Assembly: GCA_030593565.1 (NCBI GenBank) | Contig: JAUVGW010000002.1 | Coordinates: forward strand, 1 to 47,216 | DNA length: 47,216 nucleotides | Direction: 5' to 3' | Source of the DNA: Phycisphaerae bacterium | GTDB lineage: Bacteria; Planctomycetota; Phycisphaerae; UBA1845; UTPLA1 | Shown here: piece after piece, positions 8,098 through 15,228 of the stretch | Numbering within the stretch: the stretch's first letter is position 1 | How the letters are laid out: the number at the start of each line of letters is the position of its first letter | Made by a program: the position numbers and the translations under genes | Notes under the pieces: generated by a model | Databases searched by the model: none | The model's input: only the letters and a program-made list of their open reading frames with translations | What the model was told of the DNA's origin: nothing

Positions 8098-9801
8098 ATG
8101 GCAAAAGCCGACAAACCGCCCCCCGCAGACGCCACCCAGACCATCGGCCTCCCCACGCGCCCCCAACGACCGACCGACCCGGTCCCGCACCTGTCAGATT
8201 ATCGCTTCATCAAGGTCATCGGCCGCGGCGCATTCGGCACTGTCTGGCTAGCGGAGGAGCCGGTAGCCGGCGTCTTCCGAGCCATCAAAGTCCTGCACAC
8301 GCACGGCGCCGCGCGAATTGAACGAGAACTCGCCGGCATCCACGCCTACCAGGCCCAGGCGAAGGACCACCCGTACCTCGTCCGCATCCTGACGACCGGC
8401 CTATGCACACTGGACCTAGCGGCCGACGCCCCTGTCGGCCGAGATGGTGCGACCAGCCCCGCTCCACATTCCACACAAGCTGTCTACTACGTCATGGAGA
8501 TCGCCGACCACGCCGCCGGCGCGCAGCCACACCATCCCACCACCTACGAACCCATGACGCTCGCCACGCTCATCCGGCAAAAGGACCGCCTGCCTACCGG
8601 CGGCGTCATCGACCACGCATCGACCCTACTCGACGCCATCGACCACCTGCACAGAGCAGGCCTCCAACACCGCGACATCAAGCCGACCAACTGCCTGTTC
8701 ATCGGCGGCCTATTAAAACTCGCCGACATGGGCCTCGCCGCCTCCGACACGACGACCGAATCCATTGGCACCCCGGCCTACATGCCGCCGACGACCGACA
8801 AACCCACCGAGGCCGACCCTGCCCGCACGATCGGCCCGCAACCCGACGACCTCTACGCACTCGGCAAGGTCATGTACGTCATGACCACCGGCCAGGGGGC
8901 CGCCGACTTCCCCGACTGGCCCGCCGACCTGGACCCCACCGCCGACCCCCACCTCCCCGCCCTCCGCGAACTCATCAACGACCTCTGTCACCCGCAGGCC
9001 GAGAAACGCCTGACCAGCATCCGCGAGTTACGGCACAGACTGGCAACGTTCACTCCATTCGGCCCAAGCCCCAAAACATCTCGCCGCCGCGTGGCGTTAT
9101 TGGTCGGCCTCGTCGCCGCTGTCAGTTTCTACGCAGGGGCCTGGACGGCTACGCGGTGGCTCGAGCCGGAGGACCCGATGAGCCGGACATACGGCGTGCC
9201 ACCTTACAACGGTACGGATTATTCCGAGCACCTGGAGTGGGAACGACTCACCTACAGCTTGGGGCGCAGCCACCGACCAGGGATCACTTACACACTTCCC
9301 TGCGGCGGTACCTTCGTCACCTTCTGGGACATCCAGACCCGGCTGGAGGAGGGCCGCTTAGAAGTGAGCGGCGCTTTTCAAATCTACCAGGAGCACAGCC
9401 CCGCTCAGCGCGACATCACGAACCCGCGCGGGATCATCTGCCAGGTCTGCTTGTGTGTCGGGGATGAATTGCGATTCCTGTATCACGCGCAGCCAGGACC
9501 AAAGCCGGGCACATACCACGATTTCGGTCGTCGGGGGATGACCGGTATCTCGCTCAGTGAGCTCGCGTTCACGGAGGACGAACCGCTTACTGTCTATCTG
9601 GCTGTGTCGTCGTGCTATACACCGAGTAGCGCAGCAGAGGAATACAAGATACCCGCCAAACGAGTTGCACTACTCAAGAATGCACAGGTGATCGCCAGCG
9701 TGAGCCGGTTGCGTGCCGAGGAAGCTGCTCAGTCAGTGGCCGAGCCATCCCACGCAGCAATACCAGACAAAAACGAGTCGAAACCGCCCGGCAATGACTG
9801 A
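8098..9801 (+). CDS. membrane-anchored Ser/Thr protein kinase with extracytoplasmic domain
   Basis: This 567-residue protein has a Hanks-type kinase domain at about residues 35-315. Visible motifs are VIGRGAFGTVWLAEE (P-loop), FRAIKVLH (catalytic Lys), ERELAGI (Glu), HRDIKPTN (catalytic loop) and KLADMG (DMG in place of DFG). The APE region is divergent (GTPAYMPPT). A single membrane helix (ALLVGLVAAVSFYAGAW, about 339-355) leads to a roughly 210-residue C-terminal extracytoplasmic region I do not recognise. Inside the N-lobe, LDLAADAPVGRDGA is encoded by a dispersed palindromic repeat also found near 23.1 kb, so the loop has been lengthened by repeat insertion. The gene ends the sigma / zinc-finger / kinase operon and its TGA lies within REP-like array 2. 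It probably signals envelope state to the sigma factor, by context. Confidence 0.88.
   Translation: MAKADKPPPADATQTIGLPTRPQRPTDPVPHLSDYRFIKVIGRGAFGTVWLAEEPVAGVFRAIKVLHTHGAARIERELAGIHAYQAQAKDHPYLVRILTTGLCTLDLAADAPVGRDGATSPAPHSTQAVYYVMEIADHAAGAQPHHPTTYEPMTLATLIRQKDRLPTGGVIDHASTLLDAIDHLHRAGLQHRDIKPTNCLFIGGLLKLADMGLAASDTTTESIGTPAYMPPTTDKPTEADPARTIGPQPDDLYALGKVMYVMTTGQGAADFPDWPADLDPTADPHLPALRELINDLCHPQAEKRLTSIRELRHRLATFTPFGPSPKTSRRRVALLVGLVAAVSFYAGAWTATRWLEPEDPMSRTYGVPPYNGTDYSEHLEWERLTYSLGRSHRPGITYTLPCGGTFVTFWDIQTRLEEGRLEVSGAFQIYQEHSPAQRDITNPRGIICQVCLCVGDELRFLYHAQPGPKPGTYHDFGRRGMTGISLSELAFTEDEPLTVYLAVSSCYTPSSAAEEYKIPAKRVALLKNAQVIASVSRLRAEEAAQSVAEPSHAAIPDKNESKPPGND
8417..8444. repeat. dispersed palindromic repeat inside the kinase coding sequence
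   Basis: These 28 nt, containing GGCCGACGCCCCTGTCGGCC, are identical to 23129-23156 in the intergenic repeat cluster upstream of the glycosyltransferase genes. They translate in frame in the kinase, adding a loop before the YYVMEI strand. Confidence 0.75.
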
Positions 9802-10100
9802 GCCGTGTTCTGTGAACACGAAACATCGCTTTCATAGAAAGCGGCTCGGATTACTTCGCCGCACGCCGCCGAGACGTGTTCTGTGAACACGATGCACCAA
9901 ACCGAGCCGTGTTCTGTGAACACGATGCACCAAACCGAGCCGTGTTCTGTGAACACGGTGCACCGCCTTCACAGAAGGCGGCTCGGATGGCGGCTCGGAT
10001 GGCGGCTCGGATACGTGGTATCGTCGCGTTTCACAAGACCGAGCCGTGTTCTGTGAACACGATGCACCGCCTTCACAGAAGGCGGCTCGGATGGCGGCTC
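9800..10100. repeat. REP-like array 2, left flank of the RAYT gene
   Basis: The array starts inside the kinase stop codon (TGAGCC). It holds a divergent hairpin pair (9800-9846), three A-type hairpin units, a complete A/B nested palindrome ending near 9982, three short GGATGGCGGCTC tandem units and a GGATACGTGGTATCGTCGCG spacer. A second A/B palindrome follows, then another GGATGGCGGCTC that abuts the RAYT stop codon at 10104. The spacer recurs in array 3. The B hairpin occurs as CCGCCTTCACAGAAGGCGG and, at the left end, as CGCTTTCATAGAAAGCG. The compensating stem changes keep pairing intact. Confidence 0.88.
9851..9870 (-). pseudogene. possible 3' scar of a second RAYT copy
   Basis: Directly after the first hairpin pair of array 2, GCGGCTCGGATTACTTCG repeats the exact junction found at the RAYT 3' end (REP tail plus the last codons and TAA). 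In the minus frame it reads RRAAK-stop versus RQRATK-stop of the intact gene, after which similarity ends. This is compatible with a deleted earlier copy, but the match is only 18 nt, 11 of them belonging to the REP. Confidence 0.3.
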
Positions 10101-10103
10101 GGA

Positions 10104-10586
10104 TTACTTCGTCGCGCGCTGGCGCTCGATGTATTCGTAGACCCGCTGGAAATACGCTTCATCCCAAACCCATTTCACACTGCCGCCGTTCGACCACCAG
10201 CGCCGCCCTTCCTCCAGAGCCCATCGCTGCCCCAGAGCTTGGCCGAGCCACACCTTAAGCCAGCGACGAACCGCATTTCCGCCGGCGTCGGCGCTGAGGA
10301 GCACATGCACGTGATCCGGCCCGCAGGCGGCGACATGATAGGTCCAACCGCCGCGCCGGCACACCTGCGGGATAACCACTTCGGCCCACAACCGTTGCTC
10401 CCGTGTGAGTTGAATCGGGGGAAACCGCATTCGGGATTGCTCGACCCGCTCCCACGATTCGATGCGCCCGAGGACCGGCTCGCCGGGCGTGTTGTGGCGC
10501 CGATCCACGGTTCCGCGCTCGTCGCCGTGCAGCCGCGTGCCGTAGGTGCCGAAGGTGATGTGATAGGCAAGAGGACGATCATTCAT
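10104..10586 (-). CDS. REP-associated tyrosine transposase (RAYT), IS200/Y1 family
   Basis: A 160-residue Y1-type HUH nuclease. The start is taken at ATG 10586 (MNDRPLAYHITFGTYG; ATG 10595 is an alternative). The longer ORF of the track merely reads through palindromic repeats. Diagnostic features are PLAYHITFGTYGTRLHGDE, CRRGGWTYHVAACGPDHVHVLL with the HVH metal motif, then WWSNGGSVKWVWDEAYFQRVYEYIERQ carrying candidate nucleophile tyrosines. This matches the RAYT subgroup of IS200-like transposases, which excise and copy single-stranded REP hairpins. It is alone on the minus strand and bracketed within a few bases by arrays of the same palindrome, the genomic signature of a RAYT with its REPs. 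No terminal IS ends or second ORF (TnpB) are seen, so it is probably a domesticated single-copy gene. Confidence 0.88.
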   Translation of the reverse strand: MNDRPLAYHITFGTYGTRLHGDERGTVDRRHNTPGEPVLGRIESWERVEQSRMRFPPIQLTREQRLWAEVVIPQVCRRGGWTYHVAACGPDHVHVLLSADAGGNAVRRWLKVWLGQALGQRWALEEGRRWWSNGGSVKWVWDEAYFQRVYEYIERQRATK

Positions 10587-10625
10587 GTCTGACATCGTAT
10601 CGTCAACGCTCAATTCCACAAGACT

Positions 10626-10819
10626 GAGCCGTGTTCTATGAAAACGGTGCACCAAACCGAGCCGTGTTCTGTGAACACGGTGCACCGCTTTCACAGAAAG
10701 CGGCTCGGATACGTGGTATCGTCGCGTTTCACAAGACTGAGCCGTGTTCTGTGAACACGGTGCAACAAACCGAGCCGTGTTCTGTGAACACGGTGCACCG
10801 CCTTCACAGAAGGCGGCTC
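10626..10819. repeat. REP-like array 3, right flank of the RAYT gene
   Basis: The array begins with CTGAGCC upstream of the RAYT 5' end and holds four A-type hairpin units and two B-type hairpins (CCGCTTTCACAGAAAGCGG and CCGCCTTCACAGAAGGCGG). A/B pairs again form nested palindromes joined by CGGTGCACCG. The first unit is degenerate (TTCTATGAAAAC). The spacer GGATACGTGGTATCGTCGCG plus TTTCACAAGACTGAGCC is shared with array 2 and resembles the RAYT 5' flank (ATCGTC ... CCACAAGACTGAGCC). Confidence 0.88.
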
Positions 10820-10890
10820 TGGAAAAAGAAACCCGGCTCGGATTCGTGCCTATTTTTCAAAACACCTGAAAGAACCGCCCCACTCGCGGG
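10820..10890 (+). promoter_or_regulatory. conserved leader of the LuxR-type gene (copy 2)
   Basis: The sequence shares ordered blocks with 7038-7106: AACCCGGCTC, TTTTTCAA, CTGAAAGAACCGCCC and a downstream GCGGGAA. In both loci it directly follows the terminal B-type hairpin of a REP-like array and precedes a regulatory gene. It may be a promoter region duplicated together with the array. Confidence 0.55.
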
Positions 10891-10934
10891 AATCAGTAAC
10901 AGATTCACCGACTGCTGCCGCGAGGAGCGCCACT

Positions 10935-11234
10935 GTGCCGAGCCGCCCGACACCCAGAGGAAGCAACGACCTGCCGGACCTTTTCACGGCAGCGCAGTGG
11001 CAAACCCTGGCGGATCACCTGGGCCTGAGCCCTCGGCAGCGGCAGGTTGCCCGGCATATTTGCCGGGCGCGGAGCAATGACGAGATCGCCGCGAAGCTCG
11101 GGATTTCGTCGCACACGGTCCACATGCACATGAAGTGCTTGTTCGAGAAGTTGGATGTTCGCGACCGAGTCGGCGTCGTGGTACGCCTCGTGTCGGCCGA
11201 CAGGTCAATCCCATGTCGCGACGGGAAGACCTGA
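10935..11234 (+). CDS. LuxR/GerE-type helix-turn-helix regulator, stand-alone
   Basis: A 99-residue protein from GTG 10935 with a GAGG upstream. Residues about 26-90 form a GerE domain: LGLSPRQRQVARHICRARSNDEIAAKLGISSHTVHMHMKCLFEKLDVRDRVGVVVRLV. The second helix (SSHTVHMHMKCLFEKL) is the DNA-recognition helix. No receiver, PAS or autoinducer domain is attached, so it is either a minimal regulator or depends on a partner. Its leader resembles that of the sigma factor / kinase operon across the RAYT locus, suggesting common control or origin from a duplicated segment. Target genes are unknown. Confidence 0.8.
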   Translation: MPSRPTPRGSNDLPDLFTAAQWQTLADHLGLSPRQRQVARHICRARSNDEIAAKLGISSHTVHMHMKCLFEKLDVRDRVGVVVRLVSADRSIPCRDGKT

Positions 11235-11465
11235 CGATCCGGGGTGATACCTACCCGAATAGGCGTATTGCGTATGCTCGCCGGAAATGGATATAGTGAT
11301 TAGGGAATTTCCGGTCCACACATAGCGCCGGAGGAAGGAAGAGGCATTCAAGTAACGAGATTGATCTCCAGGTGCCGCGTGGGACGAGGAAGGACGTTCC
11401 TGCCAGTCCGCCGCGGCAAGGATGTTGAGGCCTTTCAGAGCCTCGTTTAACAGGAGGAAGATACA
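11235..11465. promoter_or_regulatory. leader region of the PEP-CTERM gene
   Basis: The 231-nt gap holds an inverted repeat at 11281-11314 (CCGGAAAT ... ATTTCCGG, 18-nt loop) and a strong ribosome-binding site AACAGGAGGAAG just before the ATG at 11466. No clear -10/-35 pair is seen. Confidence 0.4.
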
Positions 11466-12074
11466 ATGAAACAGTTGTTCTTACTTGCTGCGCTCATCAC
11501 TGTTCTCTCGGGACTGATGAGTGGAATGGCGCTGGCTGATGACTACCCCATTGGCCCAGCACTTGAAACCTTGGCTGTGCCTTTCACAATCAGCGGTGCG
11601 CACTCAACACTTGAATTGCAGGACGGTGTTCGCTATTGGCTGCTGGCTGAGGGAGTCGTTTCAGCAGGGCACGCGGGGCAGCAGAGCGATGCCGAATGGT
11701 GGAGCTACCCTCCCGGCTCCCCTTGGGAAGAAGAAGCCGATTGGTCTGGCTATCCGCCTCACTCAATGGATCTCATAGTGGACGAGATCGGCTATGACTG
11801 GTGGGGCTCAGGACTCACAGACCCAGTTCCCCTAGACGATTTCGACACCTTTGCCCCCCACGTGTTCAGTCCCAGCCACAAGTACTGGGTTCCTATTTGG
11901 GGCGACGGAACGACCATCCATCTTCGCATTGTGGATCACCCCTCGCACTATCATGACAACAGTGGATCGCTTGCGGTCGGTATCTACACCCCCGAACCTG
12001 CTACGCTTTCGCTGCTGGCCCTCGGCGGTCTGGCGATGTTCCGGCGACGGCGGCGTGTTCGTGTTGGGTGCTGA
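11466..12074 (+). CDS. PEP-CTERM sorting-domain protein
   Basis: A 202-residue exported protein. The Sec signal peptide is MKQLFLLAALITVLSGLMSGMALA, with probable cleavage after ALA at residue 24. The mature part is Trp/Tyr/Asp/Pro-rich (DAEWWSYPPG, YDWWGSGL, HPSHYHDNSG) and I do not recognise its fold. The C terminus is a full PEP-CTERM tag: TPEPATLSLLALGGLAMFRRRRR, that is a PEP motif, a hydrophobic helix and an Arg cluster, the substrate of exosortase. The tag implies processing at the membrane and probable attachment to or secretion into the exopolysaccharide layer. No exosortase is in the window. The start is set by AGGAGG with good spacing. Confidence 0.9.
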   Translation: MKQLFLLAALITVLSGLMSGMALADDYPIGPALETLAVPFTISGAHSTLELQDGVRYWLLAEGVVSAGHAGQQSDAEWWSYPPGSPWEEEADWSGYPPHSMDLIVDEIGYDWWGSGLTDPVPLDDFDTFAPHVFSPSHKYWVPIWGDGTTIHLRIVDHPSHYHDNSGSLAVGIYTPEPATLSLLALGGLAMFRRRRRVRVGC

Positions 12075-12200
12075 GGATGGGGTCGTGCGGCGGCGATAGG
12101 TCAGTCCCCAAGCCCACGGATCAGGGTCGAAATCATTATTGGGCGACAGCTTCTGATCGCGCGAAGGACGCAGGCGCCACATTGAAGATGCTTCAACCGT

Positions 12201-12410
12201 TCAGCGCCGCGTGTGCTTGGTGTCCGGTGTGACCTCGCTTTCTTGCCCGCAGGTTCCATGCGAGGAATCGGCGCAGGAATCGGTCATGCCGCATTCGATG
12301 TTTCCGCAACCACAGCCGCCTGACTTGCCGGAGACTGTTCGGTAAACAGATCGCCCCGCCAGAAGCACCACGGCTCCCACGATGATCACGACGACGACGT
12401 TTTCAATCAT
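12201..12410 (-). CDS. FeoB-associated Cys-rich membrane peptide
   Basis: A 69-residue peptide whose start is placed at ATG 12410 because AAGGA lies 7 nt upstream; ATG 12416 is too close to that site. It has one N-terminal membrane helix (MIENVVVVIIVGAVVLLAGRSVYR) followed by a Cys-rich tail (SGGCGCGNIECGMTDSCADSSHGTCG). This is the pattern of the FeoB-associated Cys-rich family found downstream of feoB. It lies 35 nt after the feoB stop on the same strand. The Cys cluster could handle ferrous iron or sense redox state, but the role is not established. Confidence 0.8.
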   Translation of the reverse strand: MIENVVVVIIVGAVVLLAGRSVYRTVSGKSGGCGCGNIECGMTDSCADSSHGTCGQESEVTPDTKHTRR

Positions 12411-12445
12411 GCTCATTCCTTCTTGGTACCCGTGTGAGAAGTCGT

Positions 12446-14662
12446 TTACCCAATCAGAGTCGCGGCCGTGAACAGACTGCCCACCTGGTACACCATGACC
12501 GTCAACACGTACGCCAACAGGGTCAAGCCGCCCAACTGAAACAGAGCCCACATCCATGAGTTGCTTTCCCGTTTGGTGATCGCGACCGTCGCCATGCAGG
12601 GAGCGCTGACCAGACAGAACAGCATGATGCAGAACGCCTGCAGGGGCGTGTAACTTTCACGTAGCCGCCGGCGCAGCGAATCCGATTCCTCGTCGGCTTC
12701 CCCCACGGAGAAGACGATGCCCATTTGCGCAACAAACACCTCCTTGGCGGCGAACGCGCCGATGAGGGCCGTCCCGATCTTCCAGTCGAATCCCATGGGC
12801 TTCAGGACAGGCTCGATGCCGTGCCCGATCCGGCCCGCCACCGTGTAGGCCAACGCCTCCGCCTGCCGCGCCTGTCGTGCCTCCTTGATCCGCTCACCGA
12901 ACGCTTCACTGTCCGCCGCGTGCATCGCCTCTGCCGGTAGACCGGGCGGAGGACCGCCCGGCTCGCTGGCTATCTCCGCATCGTAGTCACGATCGAACAC
13001 CGTCTTCTTCGGGTAACTAGTCAGAGCCCACAGAATGATCGAGAGGGCGAGGATGATCGTGCCCGCCTTTCTGAGATAGAGCCAAGCCCGGCCGCCGGTG
13101 TGAAGGAACAGGCTTTTCAGTGTCGGCGCGCGATACGGGGGAAGCTCCATCACGAAAGGCGGCGAGTCTCCCTTTAGGATCGTCGTCTTTAGCACCTTCG
13201 CGCTGACGACCGCCAACGCGAGGCCCGTCAGGTAGATGGTCAGGAGCATGGGCGCCTGCCATGCCTCCGCGAAGAAGGCCGGAATAATCAGCGCGTAAAT
13301 CGGAAGACGGGCGCCGCAGCTCATCAGCGGCACGACCAGCATCGTCGTCAGCCTGTCTCGCCTGTTTTCAATGGTGCGTGTGGCCATGATGGCCGGAACG
13401 GAGCAGCCGAATCCAATCAACATCGGGATGAAGCTTTTTCCGTGCAGCCCAATCTTGTGCATGAGCCGGTCCATGATGAACGCCGCCCTGGCCATGTAGC
13501 CGGAGTCTTCCAGCACGGTGATAGCCAGAAACAGAAGCACGATATTGGGCAGAAACACGACGACGCCCCCGACGCCGCCGATGACGCCGTCCACCAGGAG
13601 CGATCGCAGGGCGCTGTCCGCTCCCTCGGCCCACAATGAGGAGACCGCCCGGCCGAGCCAGTTGAAGAAGCTCTCGATCCAGCCCATGGGGGGATCACCC
13701 AGCGTGAAGGTGAGGTAAAAAACGAGGTACATCAGGCCGAAGAAGATCGGCAGGCCCAGGACTCGGTTCGTGATGACCGCGTCGATCTGGTCGGACATCG
13801 TGTGGCGCGCTTCGGCGGTCAAGCGAACCGTTTCGGTGCAGGCGCCGCTGATGAAGCCGTATCGTTGATCCGCGATCACCACCTCGGACGGGTGGCCATA
13901 TAGCTTCTCCAGGTAATCCTCACTCTTTTTTACCGCGTCGAGGATCTTCCGGGAGCTGACCTTCTGCTGCACGTCTTCGTCATTCTCCAGCAGCTTGATC
14001 GCAGCCCATCGACGTTGGTAGGTTTCCGGCGCGTGGCCGTCGGCCACGATCAACTCCGAGATTCTCGTGATCTCGTCCTCGAGCTCCTCTCCATAGTTGA
14101 CGTGTACCGCCTCGGGCGGTCCCTCGGCCGCCTTTGCGACGATCGCGTCCAGGAGATCCGTGGTTCCCATGTTCTTGTGGCCGACCATCGGAACGATGGG
14201 CGTCCTGAGCAATCCGGACAGCGCCTCGATGTCGAACTCGATTCCGCGCGCTTCCGCCACGTCACACATGTTGAGCGCCAATACCAGCGGCGCGTCCATC
14301 TCCATGAATTGTGTCGCGAGATACAGGTTTCGCTCGACGTTCGAGGCATCGAGGATGGCGACAACAACGTCGGGCTTCCCGTTGATGATGAAGTCCCGCG
14401 CCACCATCTCCTCCACCGAGTGTGCTGTCAGGCTGTAGATGCCCGGCAGATCGATGAATTCCATCCGTGTGCCACGATGATCGCAGGTGCCGCTCTTTTT
14501 CTCGACGGTGACACCCGGGTAGTTGCCGACATGTTGCCGCGCGCCGGTGATGTTGTTGAAGACCGTGGTCTTGCCGGCGTTCGGGTTGCCCGCAATCGCC
14601 ACCGTGAGCATCCGTCGAGCGTGGGTTCGACCGCTCCCAACCGTTTGTTCGGCCTGACGCAT
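12446..14662 (-). CDS. feoB: ferrous iron transporter FeoB
   Basis: A 738-residue FeoB from ATG 14662 (MRQAEQ); a TTG four codons upstream is an alternative. The N-terminal G domain shows G1 GNPNAGKTTVFNN, the switch region VGNYPGVTVEKKSG, G3 DLPGIYSL and G4 NMCD, followed by the helical GDI-like spacer to about residue 300. The membrane part contains two Gate motifs, including FLPNIVLLFLAITVLEDSGYMARAAFIMD, GFGCSVPAIMATRTIENRRDR and PLMSCGARLPIYALIIP, with the conserved Cys residues. It takes up Fe(II) across the inner membrane. feoA lies upstream, separated by a hairpin-rich gap, and a Cys-rich peptide gene follows. Regulation by the DtxR-type protein encoded upstream is very likely. Confidence 0.96.
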   Translation of the reverse strand: MRQAEQTVGSGRTHARRMLTVAIAGNPNAGKTTVFNNITGARQHVGNYPGVTVEKKSGTCDHRGTRMEFIDLPGIYSLTAHSVEEMVARDFIINGKPDVVVAILDASNVERNLYLATQFMEMDAPLVLALNMCDVAEARGIEFDIEALSGLLRTPIVPMVGHKNMGTTDLLDAIVAKAAEGPPEAVHVNYGEELEDEITRISELIVADGHAPETYQRRWAAIKLLENDEDVQQKVSSRKILDAVKKSEDYLEKLYGHPSEVVIADQRYGFISGACTETVRLTAEARHTMSDQIDAVITNRVLGLPIFFGLMYLVFYLTFTLGDPPMGWIESFFNWLGRAVSSLWAEGADSALRSLLVDGVIGGVGGVVVFLPNIVLLFLAITVLEDSGYMARAAFIMDRLMHKIGLHGKSFIPMLIGFGCSVPAIMATRTIENRRDRLTTMLVVPLMSCGARLPIYALIIPAFFAEAWQAPMLLTIYLTGLALAVVSAKVLKTTILKGDSPPFVMELPPYRAPTLKSLFLHTGGRAWLYLRKAGTIILALSIILWALTSYPKKTVFDRDYDAEIASEPGGPPPGLPAEAMHAADSEAFGERIKEARQARQAEALAYTVAGRIGHGIEPVLKPMGFDWKIGTALIGAFAAKEVFVAQMGIVFSVGEADEESDSLRRRLRESYTPLQAFCIMLFCLVSAPCMATVAITKRESNSWMWALFQLGGLTLLAYVLTVMVYQVGSLFTAATLIG

Positions 14663-14775
14663 AATGTTCGGCAATCCAAACTTTCAGTCCAACAAGAATG
14701 GGCGCGTGTGGCGGCGCCCTCACAGACCGCCGATGCGGCCTTGCTCGTTACCCCGCAATATCTCGCTCCTCGCTC

Positions 14776-14913
14776 GTGCGAGATTCCCATCTCGCACGCA
14801 CTCTCCGCAGGATTCCTATCCTGCAAGGCTGCGGGAATGGATTCCCGCGAAAGCGGGTGCGAGAAAGGATTCTCGCACCAGCACCGTCGTTGGAAGCACC
14901 GATCAGGTGCTTC
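14776..14913. repeat. five consecutive hairpins between feoA and feoB
   Basis: Five perfect hairpins lie end to end: 14776-14797 (GTGCGAGA arms), 14807-14824 (GCAGGAT), 14831-14848 (GCGGGAAT), 14856-14879 (10-bp GGTGCGAGAA arms, AGGA loop) and 14893-14913 (GAAGCACC, which runs into the feoA stop). Arms 1 and 4 share GTGCGAGA. No T-runs follow, so attenuation, mRNA stabilisation or a repeat element are the options. Confidence 0.8.
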
Positions 14914-15142
14914 ACACCAATGCGACGGCAATCTGCGCCGCCTCCTCCTTCCGCAATGAAAGGCTGTATCCCCTGAGCCTGACTTCGATGGGATCGCCAA
15001 GCGGCGCCACCCGCCTCATCTCGATCAGCGAACCCGGCGTGATGCCCATATCGAGCAGCCGCTTGAAGATCGCGCCCCGCCCATTCACGCGATCGACCCT
15101 GCCCTGCTGACCCGGGCGTAAATCCCTTAGGCTGACGACCAT
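14912..15142 (-). CDS. feoA: FeoA
   Basis: A 76-residue SH3-like protein from ATG 15142, with AGGAGA 9 nt upstream; the long N-terminal extension in the ORF track overlaps the dtxR end and is rejected. The sequence VVSLRDLRPGQQGRVDRVNGRGAIFKRLLDMGITPGSLIEMRRVAPLGDPIEVRLRGYSLSLRKEEAAQI is a complete FeoA domain, with the LxDMGxxPG turn and the closing SLRKEEA motif. FeoA is a cytoplasmic accessory of FeoB and supports Fe(II) transport. It precedes feoB on the same strand. Confidence 0.93.
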   Translation of the reverse strand: MVVSLRDLRPGQQGRVDRVNGRGAIFKRLLDMGITPGSLIEMRRVAPLGDPIEVRLRGYSLSLRKEEAAQIAVALV

Positions 15143-15228
15143 AGCGTCTTTTCTCCTGATGTTCTGTGAGGCAGGTGTCTCCGGGCTCCGTGGCCCTGCG
15201 GGCGAAATGCCCATAGCACACACATCCG

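Noticed and set aside
10587-10694. N-terminal extension of the RAYT (MKAVHRVHRTRLGL...)
   Set aside because: It is the translation of the palindromic repeats, whose 33-bp period is 11 codons; the conserved domain begins at MNDRPLAYHITF.
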